Shown one piece after another: positions 35,346-46,884 of a stretch of DNA of 64,000 nucleotides. The notes below the pieces were generated by a model, which was not told where the DNA came from, searched no databases, and saw only the letters and a program-made list of their open reading frames with translations. The stretch covers positions 68,974,468 to 69,038,467 of the forward strand of contig NC_084838.1 in assembly GCF_033115175.1 (NCBI RefSeq), read 5' to 3'. Made by a program: the position numbers and the translations under genes. This DNA is from Lepus europaeus (Eukaryota > Chordata > Mammalia > Lagomorpha > Leporidae). Positions within the stretch are counted from its first letter, which is position 1, and each line of letters begins with the position of its first letter.

Positions 35346-36534
35346 CCTGAGTTTCCAAGGGAGCAAAGCATATTCAAAGCATAGCAACCCCTAATATACT
35401 TCCTGTGTTAAAATTTGCATTTTCAGTAAGCTGTCTGGGAAACTCTGCCCTTGATAAGTGTTATTTATTGCTTTAATTAGGTTCATATGTAGGTGATCAA
35501 CAACCAACACCATAATTGTTAAAATAGCATAGAAGTTCATTCCTCCCAAGTCAAAATCCACATCAAATTCAAAAGTAGACTGGTATAACTGGTATGATAC
35601 AGATGCCAGATTCTCTCTGTCTTCTTGCACCATTCTCTGTAGGTTGGATCACATATTCCAAGAAGGCAATGGTCATATTCTTAACAAGATGGAAGAAATG
35701 ACAAAAGAAACAAGATGAAACAAAGAATGCATTTGTGCTATCTCTTAAAGACATGAATCAAATGACCATAAAAGGAAAACTCATGCTCCTGTTGAAACTT
35801 CAGTTAATTAGTATGTCTTAGGTTATTTTCATTTTCTTGGCCCTGTGATGGTCAACTCAGAATTGCATCTGCTTTGACATCATATTTGAATTTGTGCTTA
35901 CTAGAATTGTTCCCCCAGAGCCCACTAATTATGCCTGAACCAAATTCTTCATTTATTCATTGCCTGCCATGTGCTTCTGATCCCAGTGTCATACCTTGCA
36001 CTTAAAGTCATCACAACGCATCATGATACTACACTTCGAAAATAAAATGTGGCATACTGCAATTCTAATGATTTTAATTTGTTCGCTTCTAACCTTCCTT
36101 TCGTAGGAAAAAAAAGGCTTGTTCCAAAAAAAAAAAAAACAAATTTATTGATTTCAAAGATAGAATTTATTTTTGACTAAATTACTAACTCATCAGTAAT
36201 TACTTTTCTTTAACAAAATCATCCAGTTGCTAAAACATGTGGTTTAGCCATTTGAAATTATTCAGAATAATGAGTTTGAATTTTTAGAATTTATTTTATC
36301 TTTCTGGTTTATTTGTGCAAAAGTGATTTTGGGTAGAAATTCTTGTCACTGGTTGTTAATATATCTTGATTCCCTAACCTTTATACCAGAAGTTGATGGA
36401 GATGATATTAGCAGTATATACTAGTAAAAACATATACTCTGGCCAGTTAGAATTTATGCCAGTCATAGGTAACCTGTGGGGCTGAACCAGCATCTTGGTC
36501 CTGGCACGGACCATGTGATAAACTTGCAGGAAGC

Positions 36535-36725
36535 AGTACCATATGAAGGCTAAGAATACAGGATCAAACTCTAATTCTGTACTTTACTGGCTGTGGGGCT
36601 CAGGAAATTGTGCCAGAGCCTCATTTCCCCTACCTGTAAAATAATGAAAATAAACTCTGACCTTTGAATGTTTATTGTGAGCATCATCACGTGAAGAGTC
36701 TGATGCAGTGCCTGACACCCTGCCA
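36535..36725 (+). mobile_element. MIR SINE fragment
   Basis: Near full MIR order: AATTCTGTACTTTACTGGCT, CCTCATTTCCCCTACCTGTA, ATAATGAAAATAA, and GATGCAGTGCCTGACAC at the end. Confidence 0.6.
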
Positions 36726-37089
36726 AAAGTCCAAGATATTTATCATATTTAGCAGATATTTTTATTATCTTGGGTCTTTTAATGAAATTATTGTCAATAT
36801 TGTTAAGCAGAAGGTCCAGTGTTGTTTTTCATGAATTCCTCTTAGAGTTCAGTTCCTGAATATCTGATAAATAAAGATAAGTTTTAACTGACCTGAACAT
36901 CCAGTAAGTTAAATTTAATGTTTGGTTATGATGACTATGCTAGCCTTCTTTGTATGTAACTATGTAACTTTTCCCTTGTTCTCTGAGATGCTTAACCATT
37001 TATTCTGACTGGATACTGATTAAAAAAAAACAAAAACAAAAACAAAAAACAGGCTATGGAAGCTTACTAAGTAGGTTTTAGCCTACCTG

Positions 37090-37270
37090 TCCCACTTCTT
37101 TGCTGGAAGATGTGAGTCAGTTGCTCTATCCTTCCTAGCCTCATTTCCCTCATTCCACATTGAAACAACCCAAAGAATCTCCCTTATAGACTCAAAGATA
37201 GGCTGTAGAACATTGGAAACAGTGCCTAGCTGAAAGAGGAATCATTCAGTGAGTATTAGGTATTAGCATT
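37090..37270 (+). mobile_element. MIR-like fragment
   Basis: AGCCTCATTTCCCTCATTCC and ACAGTGCCTAGCTGAAAG in MIR order; weak. Confidence 0.4.
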
Positions 37271-37281
37271 TTTAAATTTTT

Positions 37282-37637
37282 TGTTGCCAGATGTGACCAG
37301 AGAAGAGAGGGAGCCTAGCTAGATTTATTGAACACACTGCAAGGAAGTAGCAGGCAGGCAGGTCAGGGAGGGGCTCACAACTGCTGCAACATGGACCATA
37401 ATCTGAGGAGTCTACCTGCAGCGTGGTCCCTTGTTTGTTGGGTGACTGTTACACTATGCTTGTATGGGAATTGTACTACAAAGAAGCATACTTGTAACTA
37501 CAGGGTTCCCCCAGTTAGATTGACTTTTCTGTGTCCATTAGGTTTTTCCAGATAGGTGATTTACATCCCTGGGTATTGCTGAAGAGCTCATATTCTCCTT
37601 TGACTTAAGGGACTCTGCCCTGAGGCTACCCTCTACA
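37282..37637 (-). mobile_element. ERV LTR, antisense, with adjacent polypurine tract
   Basis: On the minus strand the block reads TGTAGAGGG to GGCAACA, preceded by AGGGGGAAA (37638-37646 complement), a plausible polypurine tract. An AATAAA signal is near 37325. It aligns over most of its length with 43272-43682. Part of an internal region may follow at 37647-38100 but I recognise no viral gene. Confidence 0.65.
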
Positions 37638-37646
37638 TTTCCCCCT

Positions 37647-38711
37647 AACAGATCAACAATAGCAAATCTTTGGCATTTAGGTGAAAGTCGCATCTTCTAT
37701 AACTGCTTCGTTCTGGGCAAGGATATCACACTGACCCTACCTCAAACTATCAGTATGCCAGGTGTAGGGGCTGCCCCAGTTCCTGGCTGCAGAGGTCCTA
37801 CAGGTGGCGGGACCTCAGGGAAAAAGGGGGTGATTCATTCTAGAAATGTCTGCTTACCTATCCAAAGTACTGTAGGTGGCCTTGTCTGGAAGAATTTGAT
37901 GTTGAAGGAGTTGCTGCATTCTGGAGAAGATAAAGGCAATTAGTTTGTTGAAAAGAAGGCCCCAGAGTTAGGGCAAGGAAGAGGGATATTAGATAAATCC
38001 CTATGAACATGAGAAAATAGGAGGGGTTGGCTGGTGCTCTTATTCTCAGACACATCAGCTAGCCTTTGTTGACAGTGTTCTAGAATTATGTGAGAAAGGA
38101 ACAAGTATCATATCCAGGTAGCATCTCTGTTTTTTGAAGTAGGGGCTTTCTCTAGAAGATATAATTCTAGCACAGTCTTTTGTGATAATTACTATCCAGA
38201 AATCATGCATAAGAACCCTTTCTTCATAACCTGTCAGCTTTATCTAACTATGTTAAGGCTTGACACGTGCAACTCCATCTTGATTTTTTTATTCCTTCCC
38301 TGTAATCAAGATACTTTTCTACACATATATGTTCTGTTGTCCCTCATTGAAATACTGGATTTGGCCTGGTTGTTGATCTGGTCCGCTATAAGGATTGAGT
38401 GTTTAACCACCACCAGTCAGTGTCAGAAACGTTTTCAGCATGAATGCCAAAAGCCATGGTTTCCTAAGAGGAACCAGCTTTTAGCATCAACTAACTGGCA
38501 TTTATGAGTATGGCAGTCTTTTGAATATCACTTCATGGGAAAGGAAAGCAAAGAACTAAACAAGTCATACTAAAAAGATAAAAAGATGAAGGATTTAAGA
38601 TAGCTTTCAATCCTTATCAGGAGAGGGACTTTGTTTATTTAACATTTGTTTGGATTTCCACCAAGGAGAATTTTCCACTCTCTATATCTGTATAAAAGGC
38701 TATCTGGTGTA
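37647..38711. other. Unassigned, possibly ERV internal remnant
   Basis: Lies on the internal side of the LTR at 37282-37637 but contains no recognisable viral domain. Confidence 0.3.
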
Positions 38712-38990
38712 CTTTTTTAAAAACCCTATTTTATTTGGGAGAAGAGAGGGAGAGAGAGTTCTACTACCCAAATGCTTACAGTGGGTGGGGCTAGCCCAAG
38801 ACCAGCTGAAAGCTAGGCATTTAATCCAGGTCTCCTACATGGGTCATGGGAACCAGCTACTTGAGCCATCACCTCTGCCTCCAATTTTGCATTGCTAGGA
38901 AGCTGGAGTCAGGATCCAGAGTCAGGAATTGAGCCTAAACTGTTCAGTGCAGGGCATGGCCATATTAGGTAGTAGGCTAAATGTCTTCTC
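38712..38990 (-). mobile_element. Ancient CSINE
   Basis: Highly diverged antisense copy; GAGCCATCACCTCTGCCTCC and AGGAAGCTGGAGTCAGGA are diagnostic. Confidence 0.65.
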
Positions 38991-39049
38991 CAAAGATAGT
39001 TGCTTTAAAAAAAATAAATAAATAAAAAAGGTATTTTGGTGAAAGTAGG

Positions 39050-39344
39050 GTTTTTTTTTTTTTTTAAAGATTTATTTATTTATTTTAAAGCCAGAGTCAC
39101 AGAGAGGCAGAGGAAGAGAGACAGAGCCAGAGCTGTGCTGATCCAAAGCCAGGAGCCAGGAGCTTCTTCTGGGTGTCCCACGCTAGTGCAGGGGCCCAAG
39201 GACGTGGGCCATCTTCTACTGCTTTCCCAGGCCATAGCAGAGAGCTGGATCAGAAGTGGAGCAGCTGGGTCTTGAACCAGTGCCCATATGGGATGCTGGC
39301 ACTGCAGGCAGCAGCTTTACCTCTTATACCACCATGCTGGCCCC
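39050..39344 (-). mobile_element. Older CSINE with internal deletion
   Basis: Antisense; the GGTTCACTCCCCAAATGGCC block is absent near 39128. Confidence 0.87.
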
Positions 39345-39933
39345 AAAACTTTCACATTTTCTCAAAGCATACCTTTGAGATTCTCATCTGTCAGCAGCAA
39401 GTCTGAGCCTCAAGAAGCAAGCACCATGTCATGTTCCGCTAAGCCATTTAGAGAAGCTACAAATGTATTTTCCTGGGGAGTTGAAGGAAACAAGTCATGG
39501 GGATTTAATATTGGCCTGGAATTTGGGTTCTTGAAAATATATTTCAAATTTCAAAAATAAAAATACTGAAATGAATGATTTTATAGAAAAAAAAAAGAAA
39601 CTTTTCAGCCACATTCAAACAACAAAAAATGTTTTAGAAGGAGTGGCTCTTATGTTAACTTTGCCTGGATTCCATTGTTAAACTTAACTACTTAGTTCTC
39701 TAGGCTTGAGTCATCATCTGAAAATACCAGGCCAGAATTATCTTTCTGGGAATTGTGCTTCTGTAGCACAAAGCGCAAAATGAAAAATATATAACAAATC
39801 AACAAGAATATCAAAGTTAGCCACCCTAAAAATAATGAAGAGAGTTACACTGTAAAAGCAGATTTATAAATAGTTTTTTATTTATAAATGGTTTGACTGA
39901 TTGTATTAGGTACTTTAACAAAAGTTGCTTTGC

Positions 39934-40877
39934 GAAATGAAATTGATCACTTGGACTAGTGAGATGGCATTGGTACATGTAACCTTGATGGGATTATATT
40001 GGAATCCCCTGGCACATTTCTAACTCCACCATTTGGAGCAAGTCAATTGATCATACTGATAGGTCTAAGAGTCAAAGGGATCACACAAACAAGACTAGTG
40101 TCTGCTAATACTAACTGATAGAATCAAAAAGGGAGAGAACGATCTATCATGGGAAGCGGGATACACAGCAGACTCATAGAATGGCAGATGTCCTAAATAG
40201 CACTCTGACCTCAGAATCAGCCCTTAAGGAATTCGGATCTGGCTAAAGAGTCCATGAGAGTACTTTAGACATGGAAAGCCAAGACACTCTGGCAAAAAAA
40301 AAAAAAAAAAAAAAAAAAACCTAAATGAAAGATCTCTGTGAGTGAGATCCCAGTGGAAAGAATGGGGCCATCAAGGTAGGAGGTACCTTTCTCTGAAGGA
40401 AGGAAAGAACTTCCACTTTGACTATGACCTTGTCTAACTAAGATCGAAGTCGGCAAACTCAAAAGGCTTCCATAGCCTTGGCAACTCATAACTAGAGCCT
40501 AGGGAGATTACTGACACCATAAACAAGAGTGTCAATTGTTAAGTCAACAACAGGAGTCACTGTGCACTTACTCCTCATGTAGGATCTCTGTCCTTAATAT
40601 GTTGTTCAATGTGAATTAATGCTATAACTAGTACTGAAACAGTATTTTACACTTTATGTTCTGTGTGGGTGCAAACTGATGAAATCTTTACTTAATATAT
40701 ACTAAATTGATCTTCTGTATATAAAGAGAATTGAAAATGAATCTTGATGTGAATGGAATGGGAGAGGGAGCAGGAGATGGGAGGGCTGCGGGTGGGAGGG
40801 AAGTTATGGGGGGGGGAAGCCATTGTAATCCATAAACTGTACTTTGGAAATTTATATTTACTAAATAAAAGTTTAAA
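39934..40877 (+). mobile_element. L1 3' UTR with short 5' inversion
   Basis: A 14-bp duplication (AAAAGTTGCTTTGC) is at 39920-39933 and 40878-40891. About 39934-40047 is inverted: its reverse complement matches 8148-8256 of the L1 at 7.8-9.4 kb. Sense 3' UTR follows from about 40048 to an A tail. The 3' UTR has only one copy of the block that is duplicated in other L1s here. An internal run of 26 A lies at 40294-40319. Confidence 0.9.
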
Positions 40878-40891
40878 AAAAGTTGCTTTGC

Positions 40892-42133
40892 CATGTAATA
40901 ATCTTAGATTTTGAAAACTCTCAAAGTCAAAAGCCAATCCCAGGCACACTTAGATTTTTAACTGTAGTTTCTAGTTTTTTGAAGTTTCAGGCCTACTCAA
41001 AAGTGACAACTCCATTTACTCACTACAAGGCTGAGAATCTTTGAAGTTTGGCATTCTGTGCATAATTTTTAGATATGACAATTTTTAAACTATATTCTGT
41101 TATGAATAGAAGAGATTCCGAGTGAACAGTTTGTGCAATCACATTGTCATGAAAATCAAATATCCTCATAAGTTTTTTAATTTTAGAGAAAGTAAGTATG
41201 CTAAAAAAGTTAAACACATTTATCTCTTTATCAACAATATAAATATAAACAATAGAAATTACAGGAAAAAAATTTCCTGAACATAAAGGGCGAAACATTT
41301 AAATACAGAACTAAGGATATTTCCATTGATATTAAAGCACTCAGGAGCTTGTATTCAAGAACATTTTAACTCTCTTAAGACCCAGATTTCCCAATCAGAA
41401 CTTAACAAAGACAGCAATGAACACAAGACCTTTTTCCAAGGAGTCAATTAGCATGAGAACAAGAGTCAGAACTTAGAACAAAGCAGAGAACGTAAGAGGT
41501 TACCTTAAAGATTGTGACAGAGGACAATATTGTAAAGGGCTAGATTTTCCTATTCCAGAAGTTTATACTGGAGCTAGAGAAAGGAACTGGATGCTTCTAT
41601 TTTGTGTCTGGGGATTAAACTGATCTGATTAAAGGGACTGTTCCATTCTTTGACATGGCCTGACCACAAGGCAGGGAGAAATGGGTGTTCACTTCAATGG
41701 GGGTGTCCTGCCTGCGGAAGGGGAACCACTGGTGCTTCTTTGGCTAAAAGAAGGACCAGACGCTTCCTCAGGAAGGATGGTCTCTAACACTGGGTAGCCA
41801 ATCCAGGTCTGGAAGAAAAGGGACAGAGAGGGAGGGAGAGAGAGTTGTATTCAGAGTCACACTGACCTTTGAAGTGTCAAGTCTTTCAGCCTAGGATTGT
41901 TACAGCAGGATGACCAGCCAAATGAAGGGAAGCAATAGGCTTTCAACCTTTGTGAAGGACAAAAGGAGCCCACCAATAGAGGGATCCTCCCCACTAAGGG
42001 TAATGGGCACTGAGCATCCAAGAATGTAGATCTTCTGGTTCCTCCAGAGTCAACCTGGCCAAGAATCCTCAGTTGCCTCCATACATGCATATAGTTCTCT
42101 GAAGACCAGAGATAGGGCACAGAAGTGGGATTT
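40892..42133. other. Unassigned
   Basis: Unique-looking; no domain in the frames of up to about 110 codons. Confidence 0.45.
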
Positions 42134-42401
42134 GGGCCAGCGCTGTGGCATAGCAGGTAAAGCCACCACCTGCAGTGCTGGCATCCCATATGGGCGCTGG
42201 TTCAAGTCCCGGCTGTTCCACTTCTCATCCAGCTGTCTACTATGGCCTGGGAAAGCAGTAGAAGATGGGTCAAGTCTTGGGCCCCTCTACCCACATGGGA
42301 GACCTGAAAGAAGCTCCAGGCTCCTGGATTCAGATCTCTCCAGCTCTGGCCATTGTCATTTGGGGAGTGAACCAGCTGATGCAAGATCTCTCTCTCTCTC
42401 T

Positions 42402-42457
<56 letters not shown>

Positions 42458-42522
42458 ATTTCTGTGCCTCTGCCTCTCTATAAGTCTGCCTTTCAAATAA
42501 ATCAATACATCTTTTTAAAAAA
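42134..42522 (+). mobile_element. Older CSINE with TC microsatellite
   Basis: Sense; a nearly pure TC run lies at 42388-42458 before the CTGCCTTTCAAATAAATCAA tail. Confidence 0.88.
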
Positions 42523-42643
42523 AGTGGAGTCTTCACTCCAAGAGCTGGTTAACTTTTTGTGGAAGACCAGAGACCGAAAAGGAAGGGCTAAGAGTGATCA
42601 GGGTACCAACAGTATGTGTAGATTTGCTCAGAGGATCTGCCAC

Positions 42644-43066
42644 TGTTGAATTATGGGATCCAAGACCTTTCCCAGTTAACCCACAAAAGACAGTAACAGG
42701 TGCAAGGGCAAGAGGATTTATTATTTTATTACCAGCTAGCTGGGGCTCCCACCAACACATACAACATAGTGCAGTGCGGGGGTGAGAAGCCCCGCCTCTC
42801 TCCTCAGTGTTTTTATACACTTGAGTAAACAAGTATATTTGTCATTACGCACTTATGCTAGTTCTTTATTCTTTATATGTCAGTTACCTAAATTTGAGCA
42901 TTTTATTGGTGCATCTCAGCAGCCCGGGACTACGCGTCTCAGAAGGAAGTGGTCTCACTAGGAAGTAGGAGACCATTAATTTCGGAAAGTATTTACTAAG
43001 TTTCGTTTTCTAAGAATTGGGCCTCACCGTCTTCCTGGAGTTTGTGAAGCCTGTCATGGCGGTACA
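42644..43066 (-). mobile_element. Probable ERV2/ERVK-like LTR, antisense
   Basis: On the minus strand: TGTACCGCC start, TATAAAAAC near 42820, a GC box (GGCGGGGC), two AATAAA-type signals near 42720-42735, and end TTCAACA. A polypurine tract (complement of 43071-43088) sits just outside the 5' end, as for a 3' LTR. It is a different family from its neighbour at 43272. Confidence 0.6.
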
Positions 43067-43178
43067 ACTATTCCTCCTCTCCCCTTTTCTTACGCTGGAC
43101 ATCCAGCATTAAGTCATTGAGCAAGCAGCAGAGTACAGAAGCAAATAGCAACTGATACTCAGCATCTGCCAGTTCTAC

Positions 43179-43194
43179 ATATATATATATATAT
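43179..43194. repeat. (TA)n microsatellite
   Basis: Short TA run followed by poly(T) between two LTRs. Confidence 0.8.
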
Positions 43195-43271
43195 TTTTTT
43201 TCATTTCAACACCACTGCCTATTGTTGGCTCCCTATGATCAGAAAAGAAGTCTTCATAGAGGCTACCAAAA

Positions 43272-43682
43272 TGTCATGGGAAGCAATTACATGGACAGTT
43301 GAAAGTATTCACCAGAGCAGAGCGCGAGCAGAGCTAGCTTTGTTGAACACACTGCAAGGAAGCAGCAGGTGGCCAGGTCGTGTAGGGACCAATACCTGCT
43401 GAACGTGGCCTATAACCTGAATGGTGTACCTGTAGCAGCAGCCCATTTTTATTTAGAGCAACTGTTACCGTATGCTTGTAAGGGAGCAGCAGGCAGGACA
43501 GCCAGAGGCTGTCGGTCAAAATAGGGACTACAATCCAGGAAGCATTCTTGTAACCACAACATTTCCTCAGTGAGGTTTCTGTCCTCCAGAGGTTTTCTCA
43601 GGTAGCTGATCTGCATATCTGAACAGAGCTAGGGAGCTGATATTCCCTTTGGTCTTGAGAGCCCACTGAAGTGCTGGAGCCA
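43272..43682 (-). mobile_element. ERV LTR, antisense, related to 37.3 kb copy
   Basis: Shares with 37282-37637 the ordered segments TTGAACACACTGCAAGGAAG, the ACTATGCTTGTA-like and CATTCTTGTAAC-like blocks and the far end. Ends are approximate; no target duplication was found. Confidence 0.6.
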
Positions 43683-43709
43683 CGTTCCATAAGTATTTTA
43701 CCTTTTTTT

Positions 43710-43747
43710 TTTAAGGTTGTTCTTTCTTTCTTTTTCTTTTTTGAGTG

Positions 43748-43779
<32 letters not shown>

Positions 43780-44058
43780 AAGGTCTTCCTTCCGTTGGTT
43801 CACCCCCCAATGGCCGCTGCGGGCGGTGTGCTGTGGCCGACGCACCGCGCTGATCTGAAACCAGGAGCTTCTCCTGGTCTCCCATGGGGTGCAGGGCCCA
43901 AGCACTTGGGCCATCCTCCACTGCACTCCCGGGCCATAGCAGAGAGCTGGCCTGGAAGAGGGGCAACCGGGACAGAATCTGGTGCCCCAACCGGGACTAA
44001 AACCCAGTGTGCTGGTGCCGCTAGGCGGAGGATTAGCCTATTGAGCCACAGCACCAGC
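43710..44058 (-). mobile_element. CSINE2-type SINE
   Basis: Duplication AGTATTTTACCTTTTTTT at 43692-43709 and AGTATCTTACCTTTTTTT at 44059-44076, one mismatch. Confidence 0.93.
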
Positions 44059-44076
44059 AGTATCTTACCTTTTTTT

Positions 44077-46183
44077 TGTGACATAAAGGCAGTTTAAATC
44101 ATAAATTTAAACTGAGAATATACCACACATGGAAATTTTCATTATTTGTTTTCATTATGCACAGTCTTGGTTTTTTTAAAGGCCTTTAGCGTCTGTAAAA
44201 AAAAAAAAAAGTTCATATTTATTTTTAGTTGTATAAATAAGGATTCAGAAGTATTTATACTATATTCAGTATTGTTGAGAACATGTAAAATTTGGGGGAT
44301 ATGTAATTAATCTGATTCCTTTCTTAGGCTACTCCATTAGGCTACTCCAATAGACTGAATCCAGTAGAATAATTTGAATAGGGAAATGCTAAATTTTAAT
44401 CTTTAATTTTAATCATTAATTGAACTTTAATCTTCCAGATTTCTTCCACCTTTCTCTGGCTCCTCTTGAAACCGAATCCATATAATGTAAGAGCAGGAGC
44501 CAGCCTCTTGTCTATCTCCCTCAGCCCAAGATGTCCTTACCTGTCCTTTAGCAAAAGTAATTCACTGATTTGAGATAGTGCTCCAGCTGGCCTGACAAGG
44601 GTCTAATACTGGACTCAGGAAGTCATTTTTTTTCTCCATAGATAAGAACCTTGATGGCCAGTGTTGTCTGGGGTGGTTTGTGTAGGGAAATTCCAGGTCT
44701 AGGCAGAATGCAACTGCCATCTTCCCATAACCCCCAGACCAACTGGAAACCACTTGGCCACCATAAATTCCCTAAAGAGCATGGCATCACCAACTAAATC
44801 ATAGGGATGTCACACGCACCATGGATCAGCCAGGAACTTGGACATGAGCTTATCATGCACCTCTCATCCTCAATTTCAATCTTTAAGAACCATCACCCCT
44901 AACTCCTCAGGGAGCCTGAGAATCGAGCAATAGCTGCCCAGATCCTTGCTCTGAATTTTGCAATAGATACCTCTTTTCTTCCACCATCCTGATCTTAGTG
45001 ACTGGATGTCTGCCTGTCAAGCTATTGGACCTAGTTTGCAGGGTCTTTAGCAACACCTCCAGCACAGCACAAGTGAGATATAGACCTCAAATCCTTGAAG
45101 TGCATTCTAGACCACATCCTATCAATGAGTAGCTATACTGGGTGTTCCCGGGGGAGTGCTAAAGTGTAACGGGTTCCAGAAGGCTGCAATGGAGTATGTC
45201 AGAGTGGTGTCTCTTAACTTAATCAGAGCCAGCTGATGCTCCCCTAGATGACTCAGATTTCCTGTGGCTCCCTACAGTTAGATGCTGACAAATCCTCTAA
45301 GAGCCTGTCTTTGTCCTATTCAGCGCTGACCTGTGATGCACACCAGAGCTGTGTCATCTGTTACCACAGCTGACCCCATGGAAAGCCCACCTTCCTGTAC
45401 CATTTCAGGAAAATGCAGGAACTTTCCATCTTTGTTGCCTGGGCAAAAATGCCAAGGGCAGCTCAGGAAAGTGAAACCAAGACCTGTGCAATCCGGCGGT
45501 ACAGCAGAGAGCTTGGCTATAGTTGCTCCAGGTTGGTACAGGAGCTCCCCCTGGAGTCCCAAGTGTGGAATGAGGCCAAGCTCTCCATCATGAATGCTCC
45601 CCTTGTAGCCAAAGTTCAGGGAAGGGGGACTTGGCCACTTGATCCTCACCACTCATCTCTTCTCAACCTGTCTCCATTCTTCTACCTTATATTTCCTAGG
45701 AACTAGAAGCAGCGGCATTCAGGCTTTCCACTTTAAGTTGTAGCCTCCTTCAGGACTCCAAGCTCATGCCAAACCACACCGGTTGACATGGTATGAAAGA
45801 AAAAAATAATCTGCTTACCAATGAAATGACATAAATTACTACATTGCTAACTGATTTATAGGCATTTTTGGTTTCAATAAAAATACACTGCATTATCATT
45901 GTTTCTTTCTTGTATTCAAAATAGACTACGACTTTTATATTGACAGTACATTGTGATTCCTACTTGTCCTTGTGAAACTAAAAAAGAAACATCTTCCTTT
46001 ATAAAGTAAAAAAAGGCTTTTCTGAATGCTAAAAAGATTGACTTAACAATATTCTTTTTCTGTTGTGGTTAAAGCAGAGATGGAGCATTTTCATTTAATT
46101 TTTTCAGAAATATTGAATCTCCTAGAAATACATTGATAATACTGGGAGGCTCCTTTTTTGTCAGTGCACACAAAACAGATTTC
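44077..46183. other. Unassigned, moderately GC-rich
   Basis: 44440-45760 is higher in GC than its flanks and has open frames on both strands (for example minus 45320-45652, 110 codons). None matches a protein I know, and no splice-bounded exon is convincing; an old repeat or pseudogene is possible. Confidence 0.35.
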
Positions 46184-46199
46184 TCAAAACAAATATCTT

Positions 46200-46506
46200 T
46201 TTTTAAAGATTTATTTCATTTATTTGAAGACAGAGTTACAGAGAGAGGTAGTGGCAGATAGTGAGGTCTTCCATCCACTGGAACACTCCCCAGATGGCCA
46301 CAGCTGCCAGAGCTGTGCCAATCCGAAGCCAGGAGCCAGGAGCTTCTTCTGGGTCTCCCATGTGGGTGCAGGGGCCCAAGGACTTGGGCCATCTTCTGCC
46401 ACTTCCCCAGGCCACAGCAGAGAGTTGGATTGGAAGAAGAGCAGCTGGGACTAGAACTGGTTCCCAGGCCAGGGCTTTAACTCGTTGCACCACAGCGCCG
46501 GCCCTG
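46200..46506 (-). mobile_element. Older CSINE
   Basis: 16-bp duplication TCAAAACAAATATCTT at 46184-46199 and 46507-46522. Confidence 0.94.
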
Positions 46507-46576
46507 TCAAAACAAATATCTTAAAGTAGAACATAGTTAATAAAAATAAACTAGACCTCTCTCTCGCTCTCTCTCC

Positions 46577-46880
46577 CTCTTTATTTGAAAGGCAGAGCTA
46601 CAGAGGCGCAGAGGCAGAGAGAGAGAGAGGTCTTCCATCCACTGATTCACTCCCCAAATGGCCACACCAGCCAGAGATGGGCCAATCTGAAGCCAAGAGC
46701 TAGGAGTTTCTTCTGCACGTGTGTGCAGGGAGCCAAAGACTTGGGCCATCTTCTTCTGCTTTCCCAGGCCATAGCAGAGAGCTGGATCAGAAGTGAGCAG
46801 CTGGGACTCGAATCAGTACCCATATGGGATGCCGGCACAGCAGGCAGAGGCTTCACCCACTACCCCACAGTGCTAGCCAC
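46577..46880 (-). mobile_element. Older CSINE
   Basis: Antisense copy about 70 bases after the previous one, with a CT-rich block before its tail. Confidence 0.87.
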
Positions 46881-46884
46881 CACC

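Larger units (their letters stand above)
35346..37281. other. Mostly unassigned
   Basis: AT-rich unique-looking DNA with two MIR-like fragments (36535, 37090). Confidence 0.45.
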
